64,000 nucleotides of DNA from Gemmatimonadales bacterium (GTDB taxonomy: Bacteria; Gemmatimonadota; Gemmatimonadetes; Gemmatimonadales; GWC2-71-9), in the NCBI GenBank assembly GCA_036279355.1, contig DASUJH010000019.1:1-64000 (forward strand), in the 5' to 3' direction. The notes under the pieces are model-generated. The model did no database searches. It saw only the letters and a program-made list of their open reading frames with translations, and was not told where the DNA came from. Positions 63,925 through 64,000 of the stretch are shown here, piece by piece. The translations under genes and the position numbers were made by a program. Every line of letters starts with the position of its first letter. Within the stretch, counting starts at the first letter, position 1.

Positions 63925-64000
63925 ATGAGTCTCCTCATGGCACTCGCGCTCAGCATCGGTGTCCTCATCGCCGCCTGGACCTTCATCGCGCTTGGCTCGC
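63925..64000 (+). CDS. N-terminus of a membrane or secreted protein (cut by the right edge)
   Basis: The first 25 codons (ATG with AGGAGG 7 nt upstream) are visible. They encode a hydrophobic helix of about 20 residues (LMALALSIGVLIAAWTFIAL), a TM or signal segment. The family cannot be told from this part. Confidence 0.65.
   Translation, partial: MSLLMALALSIGVLIAAWTFIALGS

Overview
The window is dense, high-GC bacterial chromosome (around 68-70 % G+C by eye) with no plasmid, phage, IS or CRISPR features. The gene set suggests a free-living Gram-negative of the phylum Gemmatimonadota: a serine/threonine kinase fused to a TolB-like domain and TPRs, a TonB-dependent receptor with an N-terminal carboxypeptidase-regulatory-like domain, outer-membrane porins, short lipoproteins, DUF445 and DUF6494 proteins, and frequent GTG/TTG starts with 4-bp ATGA/GTGA overlaps. 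The phylum is an inference, because no 16S or other marker is present. No gene-free stretch exceeds about 290 bp.

Layout. 1-282: start of an SDR oxidoreductase (minus). 449-6261: a plus-strand operon of a type IV pilus/type II secretion ATPase fused to a receiver domain, then hisC-hisB-hisH-NUDIX-hisF, with hisA absent from its usual place. 6284-12030: NmrA-like protein, a hybrid histidine kinase, and a divergent FecA-like TonB receptor behind a Fur-like box. 12055-15850 (minus): tig-clpP-clpX-engB. 15922-21440: PHP protein, tRNA-Leu, small secreted protein, FAD oxidoreductase convergent with a Rieske oxygenase, DUF6494, and a membrane-anchored unknown. 21498-25235 (minus): HtrA protease and DnaK. 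25363-28598 (plus): stand-alone LigD polymerase domain, rhomboid protease, deoC, D-amino-acid transaminase.

28595-39498 (minus) is one large phosphate-starvation island: phoB-phoR, a porin, a 41-aa membrane peptide, pstS, then pstC-pstA-pstB-pstB-phoU-ppx. Two intergenic sites built from 11-bp-spaced copies of a CTGTGAC/CCGTTAC/CCGTGAC motif look like Pho boxes. One lies in front of the porin-pstS unit and one in front of pstC, so this is probably a self-contained PhoBR regulon.

39734-46399 (plus) carries purine salvage (adenosine deaminase, purine nucleoside phosphorylase), a CDF cation exporter, a SpoU-type methyltransferase, a prepilin peptidase and a HExxH lipoprotein, with thiD opposed. 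46380-50171 holds DUF445 and the kinase-TPR protein. 50234-54173 is the translation operon ffh-rpsP-rimM-trmD-rplS-rnhB, followed by an M1 aminopeptidase. 56759-59695 (minus) is bioB-bioD with an exported alpha/beta hydrolase. 59819-63704 has a BTAD/STAND-type regulator, a 52-aa lipoprotein, tRNA-Lys and a coiled-coil lipoprotein. The window ends with a palindromic operator-like cluster before a truncated membrane-protein gene.

The least explained features are non-coding: a dispersed family of GGCGGTAA/TTACCGCC hairpin repeats in four intergenic regions, a pair of CRP/FNR-like palindromes with matching flanks, the two Pho boxes, and a cluster of CCGTACGG palindromes near the right edge.
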